Part shown: piece after piece, positions 23,791-32,931 of the stretch | Numbering within the stretch: position 1 is the stretch's first letter | Layout of the letters: the number at the start of each line of letters is the position of its first letter | Assembly (NCBI GenBank): GCA_902489965.1 | Contig: CABUCA010000004.1 | Location: forward strand, 1 to 53,718 | Length of the DNA: 53,718 nucleotides | Origin: an uncultured Collinsella sp. | GTDB taxonomy: Bacteria; Actinomycetota; Coriobacteriia; Coriobacteriales; Coriobacteriaceae | Reading direction: 5' to 3' | The notes under the pieces: model-generated | Database searches by the model: none | Told to the model about the DNA's origin: nothing | The model's input: only the letters and a program-made list of their open reading frames with translations | Position numbers and translations under genes: made by a program

Positions 23791-24729
23791 ATGGAGACCG
23801 AGCGCGTGGAAAACGAGAGGAACATAACGGCAGTTGACCTTTTCGCCGGCTGCGGCGGAATGTCCCTCGGCTTCGAAAAGGCTGGCGTCAATGTTGTGGC
23901 TGCCTACGACAATTGGGACGCTGCCATTGATGTCTATCGCGCTAACTTCCAGCATCCTGTTTTCAAAAGGGATCTCTCCGACGTTTCCGTATCCGAGGAA
24001 GTTGCCGGCTTCGCTCCGGATATCATCATCGGCGGGCCTCCTTGTCAGGATTTCTCGCAGGCCGGCAAGAGATCCGAGGATGGTGGGCGCGCAATCCTCT
24101 CTGTTAGATATGCCGAGATCATCGCGAGGTGCAAGCCTCGCTTCATCGTTATGGAGAACGTCCCACGCGTTCGAACGAGCAAATCCATGGAAGCGATTCG
24201 GGCCACCCTCAAAGCGCAGGGTTATGGCTTGAGTGGGCGAGTGATGGATGCAAGCCTGTGCGGGGTCCCCCAAGCTCGCAAGAGATACTTCTTGATCGGA
24301 TGCCTTGGGGCGCCCGACGGGTTCCTCGACCCATATCTTGAGAAGGGCCTTTCTGACCATCAGATGACAATTCGTGAGTATCTCGGTAACGAGCTTGGAA
24401 TTGATTACTACTTCAGAATTCCGCGAAGCTACACGAGGCGGGCCATCTTCAGCATCGACGAGCCCTCGGTCACTATTCGTGGTGTGGACAGGCCGATACC
24501 GCCGAACTACAAGCTTCACCCCAACGACGCGGCGGACCTCAGTCAAGCCCGGTGCTTGACTCCAAAGGAACGCAGTAGGATCCAGACTTTCCCGGAGTCT
24601 TTCAAGTTCTTTGGGAGTAAGACGGATATCAACCAGATGGTGGGCAACGCCGTACCGGTAAACCTTGCCACCTACGTTGCACGAGCGCTACTAGAGTACA
24701 GGAGGGATGTGAGCGATGGACTGCGTTGA
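23791..24729 (+). CDS. DNA (cytosine-5) methyltransferase 1 of an LlaJI-type system
   Basis: A C5-cytosine methyltransferase, expected to protect host DNA by methylating one strand of the site cut by the nuclease encoded downstream. The 312-residue product has the ordered motifs: I DLFAGCGGMS (16-25), IV GGPPCQDFS with catalytic Cys85, VI VMENVP, VIII CGVPQARKRYFLIG and X GNAVPVNLA. The target-recognition region between VIII and IX is short. ATG 23791 lacks a ribosome site; GTG 23806 with GGAG nine bases upstream may be the real start and would remove only five residues. The frame is open back to 23536, but that part is not conserved in style. The gene overlaps the second methyltransferase by 14 bases. 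Confidence 0.92.
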   Translation: METERVENERNITAVDLFAGCGGMSLGFEKAGVNVVAAYDNWDAAIDVYRANFQHPVFKRDLSDVSVSEEVAGFAPDIIIGGPPCQDFSQAGKRSEDGGRAILSVRYAEIIARCKPRFIVMENVPRVRTSKSMEAIRATLKAQGYGLSGRVMDASLCGVPQARKRYFLIGCLGAPDGFLDPYLEKGLSDHQMTIREYLGNELGIDYYFRIPRSYTRRAIFSIDEPSVTIRGVDRPIPPNYKLHPNDAADLSQARCLTPKERSRIQTFPESFKFFGSKTDINQMVGNAVPVNLATYVARALLEYRRDVSDGLR

Positions 24730-25603
24730 TCTTTTCTCGGGATGCGGCGGTATGTCGCTCGGATTCCAGAATGCGGGCTTCAACATAAAGGCGGCGTTTG
24801 ATAACTGGCAGGCGGCTGTCGACATCTATTCGGCAAACTTCGACCACCCGGCATTCAAATACGATCTTTACGATGCGGAAGCGGTCCCGAAAATTGAAGA
24901 GTATTCGCCGTCGATGATAATCGGTGGCCCCCCTTGCCAGGACTTCTCCATTGCGGGCGCCAGACAGCGCGGCAAAAGGGCCAATCTCACCATCCGATAT
25001 GCTGAGATAGTTCGGGACGTCAGACCCGAGTGGTTCGTCATGGAGAATGTTTACAATATCGAGCGGATGGACGTCCTGCCCGAGGCGCTGGAAATATTCC
25101 GCAATGCTGGATACGGTCTCACGAGGCGCGTCCTCAACGCCAGTCTATGTGGTGTGCCTCAGATTCGCAGGCGCTTTATCCTTGTCGGTCATCTTGGTGA
25201 TAAAGATGACTTTCTCGGCGAACTCTTGGATTCAAGGCTGAGCGACAAGCAGATGACCGTCAGGGATTACCTTGGCGATTCGCTCGGCACGCAATACTTC
25301 TACATGCATCCACGCAACTTCCAGCGTAGGGGCGTCTTCACGATTGACGAGCCAGCGGTAACGGTACGAGGCACCAACCGTCCGATACCGCCAGCATATA
25401 AGAGGCATCATGCCGACAAGGCTGATATTTCTGAAGGTGTGAGAGCCTTAACATACAAGGAGCGCAGCTATCTGCAAACCTTCCCCGAAGAGTTTGAGTT
25501 TGTCGGGTCCAAGACAGACATTGAGCAGGCGATTGGCAATGCCGTGCCAGTTAAGCTTGCTGAGTACGTTGCTAGATGCATAGCTGACTATGCAGCAGAT
25601 TAA
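24716..25603 (+). CDS. DNA (cytosine-5) methyltransferase 2 of an LlaJI-type system
   Basis: A second C5-cytosine methyltransferase of 295 residues, clearly related to the one before it: motif I DLFSGCGGMS (5-14), IV GGPPCQDFS with Cys74, VI VMENVY, VIII CGVPQIRRRFILVG, X GNAVPVKLA. Both share the unusual MTIREYLG/MTVRDYLG and SVTIRG/AVTVRG blocks, so they arose by duplication. Two methyltransferases in tandem are typical where the recognition site is asymmetric and each strand needs its own enzyme, as in LlaJI. AGGAGGG lies 7 bases before ATG 24716 within the end of the preceding gene, giving coupled translation. The McrB-like gene begins 14 bases after the stop. Confidence 0.93.
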   Translation: MDCVDLFSGCGGMSLGFQNAGFNIKAAFDNWQAAVDIYSANFDHPAFKYDLYDAEAVPKIEEYSPSMIIGGPPCQDFSIAGARQRGKRANLTIRYAEIVRDVRPEWFVMENVYNIERMDVLPEALEIFRNAGYGLTRRVLNASLCGVPQIRRRFILVGHLGDKDDFLGELLDSRLSDKQMTVRDYLGDSLGTQYFYMHPRNFQRRGVFTIDEPAVTVRGTNRPIPPAYKRHHADKADISEGVRALTYKERSYLQTFPEEFEFVGSKTDIEQAIGNAVPVKLAEYVARCIADYAAD

Positions 25604-25617
25604 TTGTGGTGGTTGCC

Positions 25618-27476
25618 ATGTCCTTTGTCGATGAATGGAATTTGAGCTATCCCATTCCGAATTCTATATATAGCGAGAATACGCTATCCGTTCGCGGGAG
25701 AACAGTTGGACAAGGTGGTGCTGGACAGTACGAACTCAAAGGTTCAGGCTCTCTTGCAAACGGGGATACGCTGACTGCAGTTGACATTATCGGACACGCA
25801 ATCATCTTGGAAGTAGTCGTACCCTCTACTGGGCAAGTTGTCTCCCTTGGCACGCGTTATCCCGTTGCAAAAAAAGCGGAAAAGTACGTGTGCAAATACA
25901 AGGAGACGGGGCAAAGCGTCCAAATGTCGGCAACTTGTTTGCCGCACTGCTGTTGTTGCCAGTGACGGGCAAAGTAAACGATTCATCGCCGTTGCAAGAG
26001 GACGGTTTTGCGGAAAGGACATTCTGGATGGATGCAGCCGAAGTAAAGCCTGTGGGCGTCTCCGAAGGTGCATATATCTTGGAGCTAACGAAACTCTTCT
26101 TCGCCACTGGAAGCAGATACAAAGACGGGCAGTTTTCGGGTGCGATAGATTACGACTACAAGTCGAGAATTGACGATCTTATTGCCCTTTGCAATCGCGG
26201 ATGCAAGATGAGGGCTGGTAGCCTGACCACGGCATTCAAGTATTTCGCTGACGTTTACGCAGGGAAACTTGAGTTTGATTACAGCGTGGCTGAGTTCATG
26301 CGAAACCTCATAGCGAGCCAATTGATTGCCGAAGAGGGCATCGACTACGAACAAGGCGATGACGTGCTGCCCGCAATGCATCAACTAATCGACCTTGCTG
26401 CAAAGAATTCATCGAAAGCATCAAGCAGAGAGAAGAGGACTTTTCAGCTAAACAACCTTCCAGCTGAATTTAAAACCGACTTCTCCAGGCGCTACATCAC
26501 GTCACTACTGGCAAAGCCCTTTGTCATCCTTGCTGGCAACAGCGGAACAGGCAAGACGCGGATTTCCAAGCGTTTTGCAAAGTACCTTGAGGTCTTGGAT
26601 GAAGACGGGGAGCCAAACTGGTTGCTCGTCCCGGTCGGTGCCGACTGGACCGACAACACCAAGGTGCTGGGCTTCTTCAACCCGATTGCAGACGGCGGCA
26701 AAGGCGCGTACGAAGAGACCGGCATACTGAGACTCATCGAACGGGCCAACGCTAACCCCGAGGTTCCGTATTTCCTCATCCTCGACGAGATGAACCTGAG
26801 CCATGTCGAGCGGTATTTCTCAGACTTCCTCAGCCACATGGAGACCATCGGCGAGGATAACCTCATCGTGCTTGATGGGTACGGCGATGGCGGTGCTGGC
26901 AGGCTGCCCTATCCGCAGAACCTGTTCGTTGTCGGCACCGTGAACATCGATGAGACCACTTACATGTTTAGCCCCAAGGTGCTCGACAGGGCAAACGTCA
27001 TAGAGTTCAAGCCGTCGAAGGCCGAAGTCCTCGCAGGGTTCAAAGCCATCGAGGATGCGCCGGACGTTGCCGTCGCAGCTTCCGGCGTCCCCCAGGCTTT
27101 TCTGCGTCTCGCCAAGGACATATGGGAGGGAGCCAATTACATCAGCGAAGATGATGCTAACGCCATCTTCGAGAAGTTCGGCAAGCTGTATGAAGAGCTG
27201 GAGAAATGCGGCTATGAGTTTGCCTTCCGCACCGTGCGCGAAGTGCGAATGTACGTTAATGCCGCGCACGAGCTTGACGGCGAGAACTACGAACTCGAGC
27301 GTTCTGTCGATGAGCAGATTGTCCAGAAGGTGCTGCCGAAGCTCCATGGTAACAAGCGTGAGATCGGCAATCTGCTTAAAAGCCTGAAAGACATATGCGA
27401 TGGCGAGCTGAGCTCCGTTAAGATAAGCCAGATGGCAGCGAAACTCGATAACGTGCAGTATGCGAGCTTCATCTAG
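25618..27476 (+). CDS. McrB-like AAA+ restriction subunit (LlaJI R1 type), interrupted by a frameshift at an A7 run
   Basis: Two frames make up one protein. Bases 25618-25868 encode an N-terminal domain of about 85 residues (start MSFVDEWNLSYPIP, beta-rich, probably DNA-recognising). From the A7 run at 25869-25875 the coding sense moves back one base and continues as KSGKVRVQIQGDG to the AAA+ module. Motifs there: Walker A AGNSGTGKT (about 26530-26556), Walker B FLILDEMNLSHVERYF, sensor NIDETTYMFSPKVLDRANVIEF. McrB-type proteins translocate DNA using nucleotide hydrolysis and activate an McrC partner, encoded 4 bases downstream. The zero frame runs on to a stop at 25965, giving a 115-residue short product. 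GTG 25890 could allow an N-terminally truncated AAA+ form. A sequencing error is also possible. Confidence 0.82.
25869..25875 (+). promoter_or_regulatory. A7 slippery run at the frame change
   Basis: In the zero frame the run reads GCA AAA AAA GCG. A -1 slip here (A AAA AAA) joins the two conserved parts of the McrB-like gene. The heptamer is of the type used for -1 ribosomal or polymerase slippage; a simple one-base deletion is the alternative. Confidence 0.45.
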
Positions 27477-27479
27477 CCT

Positions 27480-29915
27480 ATGGACGGCAGCATCGGCGCA
27501 ATCCGCTTTGCAGCGGATGGAAGAACAATAGCCAGGCTCTACCAGAGCGGTGCGCATGACCGAGTCGATTGGGACGAGGAACAGCAGACCGGGCTAACCG
27601 GGCTGACGTGTTTCGGTCTCAAGCCGGAAGCATCCCAGAATGGCGCTGGTTCAACACCAGCCTTCGCCGTCAAGGACGGTCTTGACGGGAGTCCCACGCT
27701 TCGAATCAACGAAACCACATGTTATGTGCTCGAATACGAGCGGACCCCTGATGGTGGCCTGCATCCTCGCGCCTCGTTCCAAAACGAAGGCAAGAATATC
27801 AGGTGCGACAGAAACGGCAATAGTGTCACCTTCCAGTTCGTGAACTATCTCGGGCGTTCGAGGATTCGATTCGGCGAGGAAGCTGATGCGCCGATGCTAC
27901 AGTTCGAAGTCGTCCCGCTCAAGATTGGCTATGAAGACGATTACATCGAGCTCACCGAGGAGCTTGCCGCAAGGTGCGCTGCGCTGCTCCTTGACTACTC
28001 GGGCTCCACGTCGAACGTTTACAAGCAAGCCGACGAGAATCGCGAGACGCTGCTTGAGCAGTTCGTCTTCCTGCGGCAGTTCTGCTACGAACCGAACCTC
28101 CAAGCCCTCTTCGAGGCGATAAAGAGGAACCCTGATAGGACGCTGGATCACGAGGACGAGCTGCGGTCGGTTGGGGCTGGCATGCCGTCCCGGAGGTTTT
28201 ATACGAACCCCTTCTCGAACAGCCGGATGTGGACGCGCTTGAACTGCGGCGGCGATGCGGGAGGCGTCTACCTCCCCCAGATGGTCAGCGTCACGCGCAA
28301 GTACGACCTGCTCGACACGCCCGCCAATCGGTTTGTGAAATTTGCCCTGCATGAGATTGACCGGATCTGCACCTCTCTGATGACTGTCCTGGATGCCGAG
28401 AAGGGCGATACTCGGCAGACGGAGTGTTATCGCGAAGCCGCCGCGCTGCACGCCATGCTGGATACGATACTCAGCGACGCCTTCTTCGACGATGTCGGCA
28501 CCCTGCAGATGATGCCTCAGAACAACCAGGTGTTGCAGAAGCGCGAGGGATACTCGCAGATCTTCTTCGCATATTCCATGCTCGATATGGCGCTGCAGCT
28601 CGACTGGAAGGGCAAGGATGACATCTACGAGGGCGAATCGAAGAATGTGGCCCTCCTCTACGAGTACTGGATCTTCTTTGAGCTGTACGACATCGTAAGG
28701 GGGATCGAGGGGTGCGAGCCGATAAGCACCGATGACCACCCATTTATCGGGACGAATCCCGACGGTGGGCTGTCAATATCCCTCAAGCAGGGCGTACGCT
28801 CCTGCCAGTCATTCCAGATTGCGCAGTGCGGCGCGAAGGTAAACCTCTACTACAACCGCACCTTCTCGCCCCGTGACTTTCATGCCACTCGTTACGAGGG
28901 TTCGTACTCGAGACCGTTCAGACCCGACTACACGCTCGCGATATTCCCGGATGCTTATACAAACGAGCGAGCCGCAGTGCAAGATGGAGCTGTTGCATTC
29001 GTCCACTTCGACGCCAAGTACCGCATCACCGACTTGACGGGGCTTGTCGGCAAGGATGTGGGCACCGAGGAGGCAGAGCGCGAGGAACTTAACGAGGAGA
29101 AGGCGGCCTCCACCACGAACACCTACAAGCGCGGTGACCTGCTGAAGATGCACACGTACAACGACGCGATACGGCGCACGGTTGGCAGCTACGTGCTTTA
29201 TCCGGGGTCGGGCGAAACGGGCGAGAAGGGCCAATTCCGGCTCTTCGAGGAGATTTTGCCGGGTGTCGGCGCTTTCGCCATGAAGCCGAGCATCAGCAGG
29301 ACGGCAGAGAATGCGTTGCGCGATTTCATAGAGAAGGTCATCGGCGAGAACACGGCAAGCAATACGCGGCTGAACCGGCTGAGCTACTTCACCGAAATGG
29401 TTGTGGCTGAGCCTCCAAGCGCGGGCAAGACGGATAGCGACTCCTACGGGCATGGTGGCGAATCGTTCGTGATTGGCTACATTCGAGGGGACTCTCCCGA
29501 TGACTACTATCACTTTCTCGAAAGCAGCGGCAGGCTCCGCAAGGGCGGGCGCTTTCTCTTCTACTTCTATGCCATTAAGGACGGGCATGTCTACTCGCAC
29601 CATAAGGATCTCTTCCGCACGTCGTGGTTCCGCTTCTATCGGAACGCCATAAGCCAGACGAACACCTACGAGATCGAGCCTGTGGCGTGTCGCATAACCT
29701 CGAATGAGCTGGTTTCGAGGGACGAGCTGGCCGACCGCCTGGCCGACCTTGGCTACGTGCGGGATCGTGGGAATCAGGGTGCCGACTTCTACTATGTCCT
29801 GTCCGTGCGGGTGGAAGATGACGCGGCAGAACCCTTAAGCCTGGGGCGCAGGGCGGTGGATGAACAGAACGGCAACGATGCGTTCAGCCCCCACTCGCCA
29901 AAGATTGTTGGGTGA
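27480..29915 (+). CDS. McrC-like restriction nuclease (DUF2357 and PD-(D/E)XK, LlaJI R2 type) with extra C-terminal domain
   Basis: The 811-residue protein is the nuclease partner of the McrB-like ATPase. The N-terminal and middle parts (about 1-430) match DUF2357-type McrC homologues (YVLEYER, PANRFVKFALHEIDRIC, YSQIFFAYSMLDMAL, NVALLYEYWIFFELYDIV). The nuclease core has RPDYTL with Asp483 and FDAKYR with Asp511-Ala-Lys513, a PD-(D/E)XK active site, followed by GDLLKMHTYNDAIRR, which suits the conserved helix after it. Residues 677-811 form an additional domain found again as a separate gene at 22500-22985. ATG 27480 lies 3 bases after the upstream stop and lacks its own ribosome site, so translation is probably coupled. 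With the two methyltransferases this completes an LlaJI-type system. Confidence 0.88.
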   Translation: MDGSIGAIRFAADGRTIARLYQSGAHDRVDWDEEQQTGLTGLTCFGLKPEASQNGAGSTPAFAVKDGLDGSPTLRINETTCYVLEYERTPDGGLHPRASFQNEGKNIRCDRNGNSVTFQFVNYLGRSRIRFGEEADAPMLQFEVVPLKIGYEDDYIELTEELAARCAALLLDYSGSTSNVYKQADENRETLLEQFVFLRQFCYEPNLQALFEAIKRNPDRTLDHEDELRSVGAGMPSRRFYTNPFSNSRMWTRLNCGGDAGGVYLPQMVSVTRKYDLLDTPANRFVKFALHEIDRICTSLMTVLDAEKGDTRQTECYREAAALHAMLDTILSDAFFDDVGTLQMMPQNNQVLQKREGYSQIFFAYSMLDMALQLDWKGKDDIYEGESKNVALLYEYWIFFELYDIVRGIEGCEPISTDDHPFIGTNPDGGLSISLKQGVRSCQSFQIAQCGAKVNLYYNRTFSPRDFHATRYEGSYSRPFRPDYTLAIFPDAYTNERAAVQDGAVAFVHFDAKYRITDLTGLVGKDVGTEEAEREELNEEKAASTTNTYKRGDLLKMHTYNDAIRRTVGSYVLYPGSGETGEKGQFRLFEEILPGVGAFAMKPSISRTAENALRDFIEKVIGENTASNTRLNRLSYFTEMVVAEPPSAGKTDSDSYGHGGESFVIGYIRGDSPDDYYHFLESSGRLRKGGRFLFYFYAIKDGHVYSHHKDLFRTSWFRFYRNAISQTNTYEIEPVACRITSNELVSRDELADRLADLGYVRDRGNQGADFYYVLSVRVEDDAAEPLSLGRRAVDEQNGNDAFSPHSPKIVG

Positions 29916-29971
29916 TCATCTGGTCATTTTCAGAGTAGCGGTAACACCTACGGGCGCGCGAGGGGCAACGC

Positions 29972-30220
29972 ATGAGGCCAATCGTCTACAACGGGGTTGA
30001 CCTGTCGGGCGTGTGCTCTGCCGAGGTCATCGAGAAAGTTGCCCTGCCCGTGGAGGCGGAGACCCTGGCGGTGCCGAGGCGTGCCGGCGCACTGCTGGTG
30101 GCGGGGCGGCTGTCCCCCAGGCTAGTGCGGGCGCGGCTGTTCATGGACACCCGCCCGCGCCTTCAGGACGATGTTCGGCGACAGGGACGACGCAGCGGCG
30201 CTGCCACGTCGCGCAGGTAG
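29972..30220 (+). pseudogene. Phage tail protein fragment (distal-tail/Dit-like N-terminus)
   Basis: The 82-residue frame starts MRPIVYNGVDLSGVC and continues VIEKVALPVEAETLAVPRRAG and LVAGRLSPRLVRARLFMD. This resembles the first part of siphovirus distal tail proteins from actinobacterial prophages (a YNGxDLS start, then PGRAG-like and VRLFMD-like strands). The later residues (VRRQGRRSGAATSRR) look out of frame, and the neighbouring DNA up to 30300 is equally GC-rich without other tail genes, so this is a truncated relic. GAGGGGCAACGC precedes ATG 29972. It lies between the restriction operon and the next gene cluster and probably records an old prophage or its insertion site. Confidence 0.5.
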
Positions 30221-30304
30221 CGGAGGAGGGTTGCTCCCAATGGCCCGCGGCGTCCGCGCCCCGGTGCCACCCCGTGACCGGCGGCTTCGCTCGAAGCCGC
30301 TACA

Positions 30305-32467
30305 TCAGGCTCGTTCCCGCTTTTCCGGGTCATATCCCTTCGTATACACGGTAAAGCTAAGGCTATCTATCGTGCCGGTGCTGTAGACGCATGCGTCGGG
30401 CGCGCTCCGTGTGCCTTGGGCGGTCGGGTCGGTCGAGACACAATCGTCCCTATCTATTCCAAGCAATGGAATGGGCTTTGCCACCTGGTCGGCGCTATTA
30501 ATTTGCGCAATGATCTCCAACAACTCGTATAACTTGATAAGCCATGAGCTGTATGGGTGCTCGCCGGGTCCCTTGTGCTTCAGCGTGCACTTTGATTGCG
30601 GGCTTTCGGCGAGCTGGCTCAAGCGTTCAAAAAGCGCCGGGTACTCGGCTTCGGGAAACTCGACTTGTACATACTGTATGCCATTGAGGATGAATCCGTA
30701 CCACAGTACGGGGTATGGAAAACCGTTCCTATCTGGTCGCCTGATTTTTGTCCTGCAATTGGGCTGGTTGACGATAGACAGCCATGCCGCATAGAGCTCG
30801 TCGGAAATTAGGTCGCTCGCTTGGTATGTTGGGCCAAGACCATCGAGAACAAAATTGCCAAGGCTGTCAAAATAGTGGGCACAATCCGTTAAACCCTTTT
30901 CGTATGCCGTGTCGGCTTTTCTCCGTATATTGAGTGCGACGTCGCGGGGTGATTTGCGACCAAGATGTTTTTTGGCGTTGTGCCGCGGGTTGCAATAGAG
31001 CTTGGTCGCCGCGTTATATCGATCGCAGTACTTGCTGTTAGGGCCGGTCGGAAAAAAGAGCGAACCACAGGTTTGGCATGTTATCGGCATAATGCCGCAC
31101 AGCAGCAGCTCGTGGAGGATGCGGGCATAAAGGCTTGCAAAGGAACATTCCTCTTCGGTGAAGTAAAGCTCTCCTGCCTTTGCAATAACAGCTTGAAGCC
31201 TTACGAGCCTATTGAGGTTTTCCTGGTCGTTAAGCTCTGCATACGTATGGAAGTCTCCATTTGCGTAGATTTGGTTCTCGCGCATAGCCTCGAGATAGTT
31301 CTTGCGAAACGCCTGCATAAAGGGGGCGCTATTCATGCGTTTTATATCGCTCAAATGTTCTTCGAGCTTTTGAGCCGTTTCGTTTCCGGGCAAGTGCTTT
31401 TTGGCTGCGTATGCAAAAGCGTCGCCAAAGCGGATGATTGCCGGCAGCTGATTATCGAATAATCGAAATTGTCGCGGGTCGCTTGTTTTGATGGCGGCTG
31501 GGAAAAACTCTTCGTTTTGCGCGAGCAGGCTAGGTGCCTCGGTGTTTTTAAGCAGCGGGGCAAGCTCCAGACATTCCTGATAAAAAACAATGAGAAGCGC
31601 TCGAAAGAGATCGGTATTGGTGCAAACGCAAGCTGTTTCTATCTGCGAGTTGACCTTTGGATAGTTGTCTCTTGGATTGTCGCGTTTATACGGCACCGGT
31701 TCTGTTAGCCCGGTCTTGCCGTTGGTAGTTGTAATGTCCATGTCGTTCGACACGAGCTTGAGATAGGAGCTGAAGAGGGACGCCATTTCTTGCTTATTGA
31801 GTTGGGCCGATGTCGTGATCACCGCGCGGTACAGGCGGTTGATTTCGTTGCACTCAATAGCGTTGTTGTTCATCCAGCAGCTGTAATAGCGATAGTCGGG
31901 AATCGCTGTGATGTTCATGACACACTGCCTGCAGACATTTTCAAGGAGATACCTGGCCATGCCAGATATCTCTCCGTGTGCATGGCGCGTAATGGCTTTA
32001 TCGAATATCGGAGCAAAGAAATCGAGGTCGCGTTCCTTTTGTTTTTGAAGGTTGACTTCGATTTCGGCTTCGTTCAATTCTGCTTGCGCGGACTCTTGGT
32101 CGGAATCGTCTGGATCGAGCCAGTCGTCATGGTCTGGTTCGGCTGCGTAGTCCATCGAAGCGTGTTGCGCATCGTGGGGAGCAGGGGGCTGACGAATGGC
32201 GTTCTGCAAATCGATGTAAAAGCGCAATTTTGCTCGCTCACGAAAGTGGCCCCCAGTCTCGTTGAAAAGCGAGCTTAAGTCGACGCGTAATAGGTCGTTG
32301 GCTACGGAGACGAGATTCCATGCGCTTGCATTGCCGGTTGCGTTTCCGTCATCGGCGCAATCAATCTCTGGCGTTCTGTTAAGAAGAAGCATGCGGGGAT
32401 TGACGGGAGAGCGAAGAAAGCCAGCCTCGAAACCCCAGCTAAACGGCTCTTTTTCGGAATCAAGCAT
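30305..32467 (-). CDS. Large zinc-ribbon protein, DUF6076-like, function unknown
   Basis: The 720-residue protein is mostly helical, without membrane segments. A zinc-binding motif sits at about residues 455-485: CQTCGSLFFP then a spacer and YCDRYN, with further Cys and His in KLYCNPRHNAKKHLG, i.e. a C-X2-C...C...C-X3-H cluster. This arrangement and the flanking LLLCGIMPI and DVALNIRRKAD segments recall DUF6076 proteins of gut bacteria, which have no known function. An acidic, low-complexity patch lies near 105-140 (PDHDDWLDPDDSDQES). The start is ATG 32467; no strong ribosome site is evident. It is transcribed away from the small genes and helicase to its right, sharing a divergent promoter region with them. 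Confidence 0.65.
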   Translation of the reverse strand: MLDSEKEPFSWGFEAGFLRSPVNPRMLLLNRTPEIDCADDGNATGNASAWNLVSVANDLLRVDLSSLFNETGGHFRERAKLRFYIDLQNAIRQPPAPHDAQHASMDYAAEPDHDDWLDPDDSDQESAQAELNEAEIEVNLQKQKERDLDFFAPIFDKAITRHAHGEISGMARYLLENVCRQCVMNITAIPDYRYYSCWMNNNAIECNEINRLYRAVITTSAQLNKQEMASLFSSYLKLVSNDMDITTTNGKTGLTEPVPYKRDNPRDNYPKVNSQIETACVCTNTDLFRALLIVFYQECLELAPLLKNTEAPSLLAQNEEFFPAAIKTSDPRQFRLFDNQLPAIIRFGDAFAYAAKKHLPGNETAQKLEEHLSDIKRMNSAPFMQAFRKNYLEAMRENQIYANGDFHTYAELNDQENLNRLVRLQAVIAKAGELYFTEEECSFASLYARILHELLLCGIMPITCQTCGSLFFPTGPNSKYCDRYNAATKLYCNPRHNAKKHLGRKSPRDVALNIRRKADTAYEKGLTDCAHYFDSLGNFVLDGLGPTYQASDLISDELYAAWLSIVNQPNCRTKIRRPDRNGFPYPVLWYGFILNGIQYVQVEFPEAEYPALFERLSQLAESPQSKCTLKHKGPGEHPYSSWLIKLYELLEIIAQINSADQVAKPIPLLGIDRDDCVSTDPTAQGTRSAPDACVYSTGTIDSLSFTVYTKGYDPEKRERA

Positions 32468-32576
32468 TAATGCTCCAAACAGCCAAAATTTAAAACCCGA
32501 TAAAAGTCATATTACGCGGCTGTTTGCGGCTGTTCAATGGAATCAAGCGAAAAGGCTTAAAACCAGGGAGGCCGTT

Positions 32577-32903
32577 ATGTCCGATTGCATCAAGCTCAAC
32601 AAAGGAAACATCGATGTATGCGAGCGCGAGGTTATCGTTCTTCGCGAGATCATCGCTGCCGCCATGGGTCGTTTGCACCAGATGCGCAAGCAGTGCGAGC
32701 GCGGCTATGTGTCTTCGGAGGATTTCGAGAATGCGTTGGATGCGTACGGAGTAATCAGTGAGCGAGTCGATGAGCTTGACCAGCTTGGTTTCGAGTTCAG
32801 ATGGTCGTCAGTCCCCGATGCCGGAATCGATGAGAACGACGGGCTCGAATGGATCGAGGACGACAACCCTCCGCGTGAGCGCGGTTTTGATATTGCTTGT
32901 TAA
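32577..32903 (+). CDS. Small acidic protein of unknown function
   Basis: The 108-residue protein starts MSDCIKLNKGNIDVCEREV and has one long helix pair (about 18-70, IVLREIIAAAMGRLHQMRKQCERG then SEDFENALDAYGVISERVDEL) and an acidic tail (ENDGLEWIEDDNP). No family is recognised. AGGGAGG lies 5 bases before ATG 32577. The frame is open far upstream but runs antisense into the zinc-ribbon gene, so that part is disregarded. A second small gene follows after 28 bases and the helicase after that, in the same direction, suggesting an operon. Confidence 0.65.
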   Translation: MSDCIKLNKGNIDVCEREVIVLREIIAAAMGRLHQMRKQCERGYVSSEDFENALDAYGVISERVDELDQLGFEFRWSSVPDAGIDENDGLEWIEDDNPPRERGFDIAC

Positions 32904-32931
32904 TGTGACCGAACGGTTGATTGGAGACAAA

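Noticed and set aside
32262..32576. Upstream extension of the 108-residue protein
   Set aside because: Antisense to the zinc-ribbon gene; AGGGAGG before ATG 32577 marks the real start.
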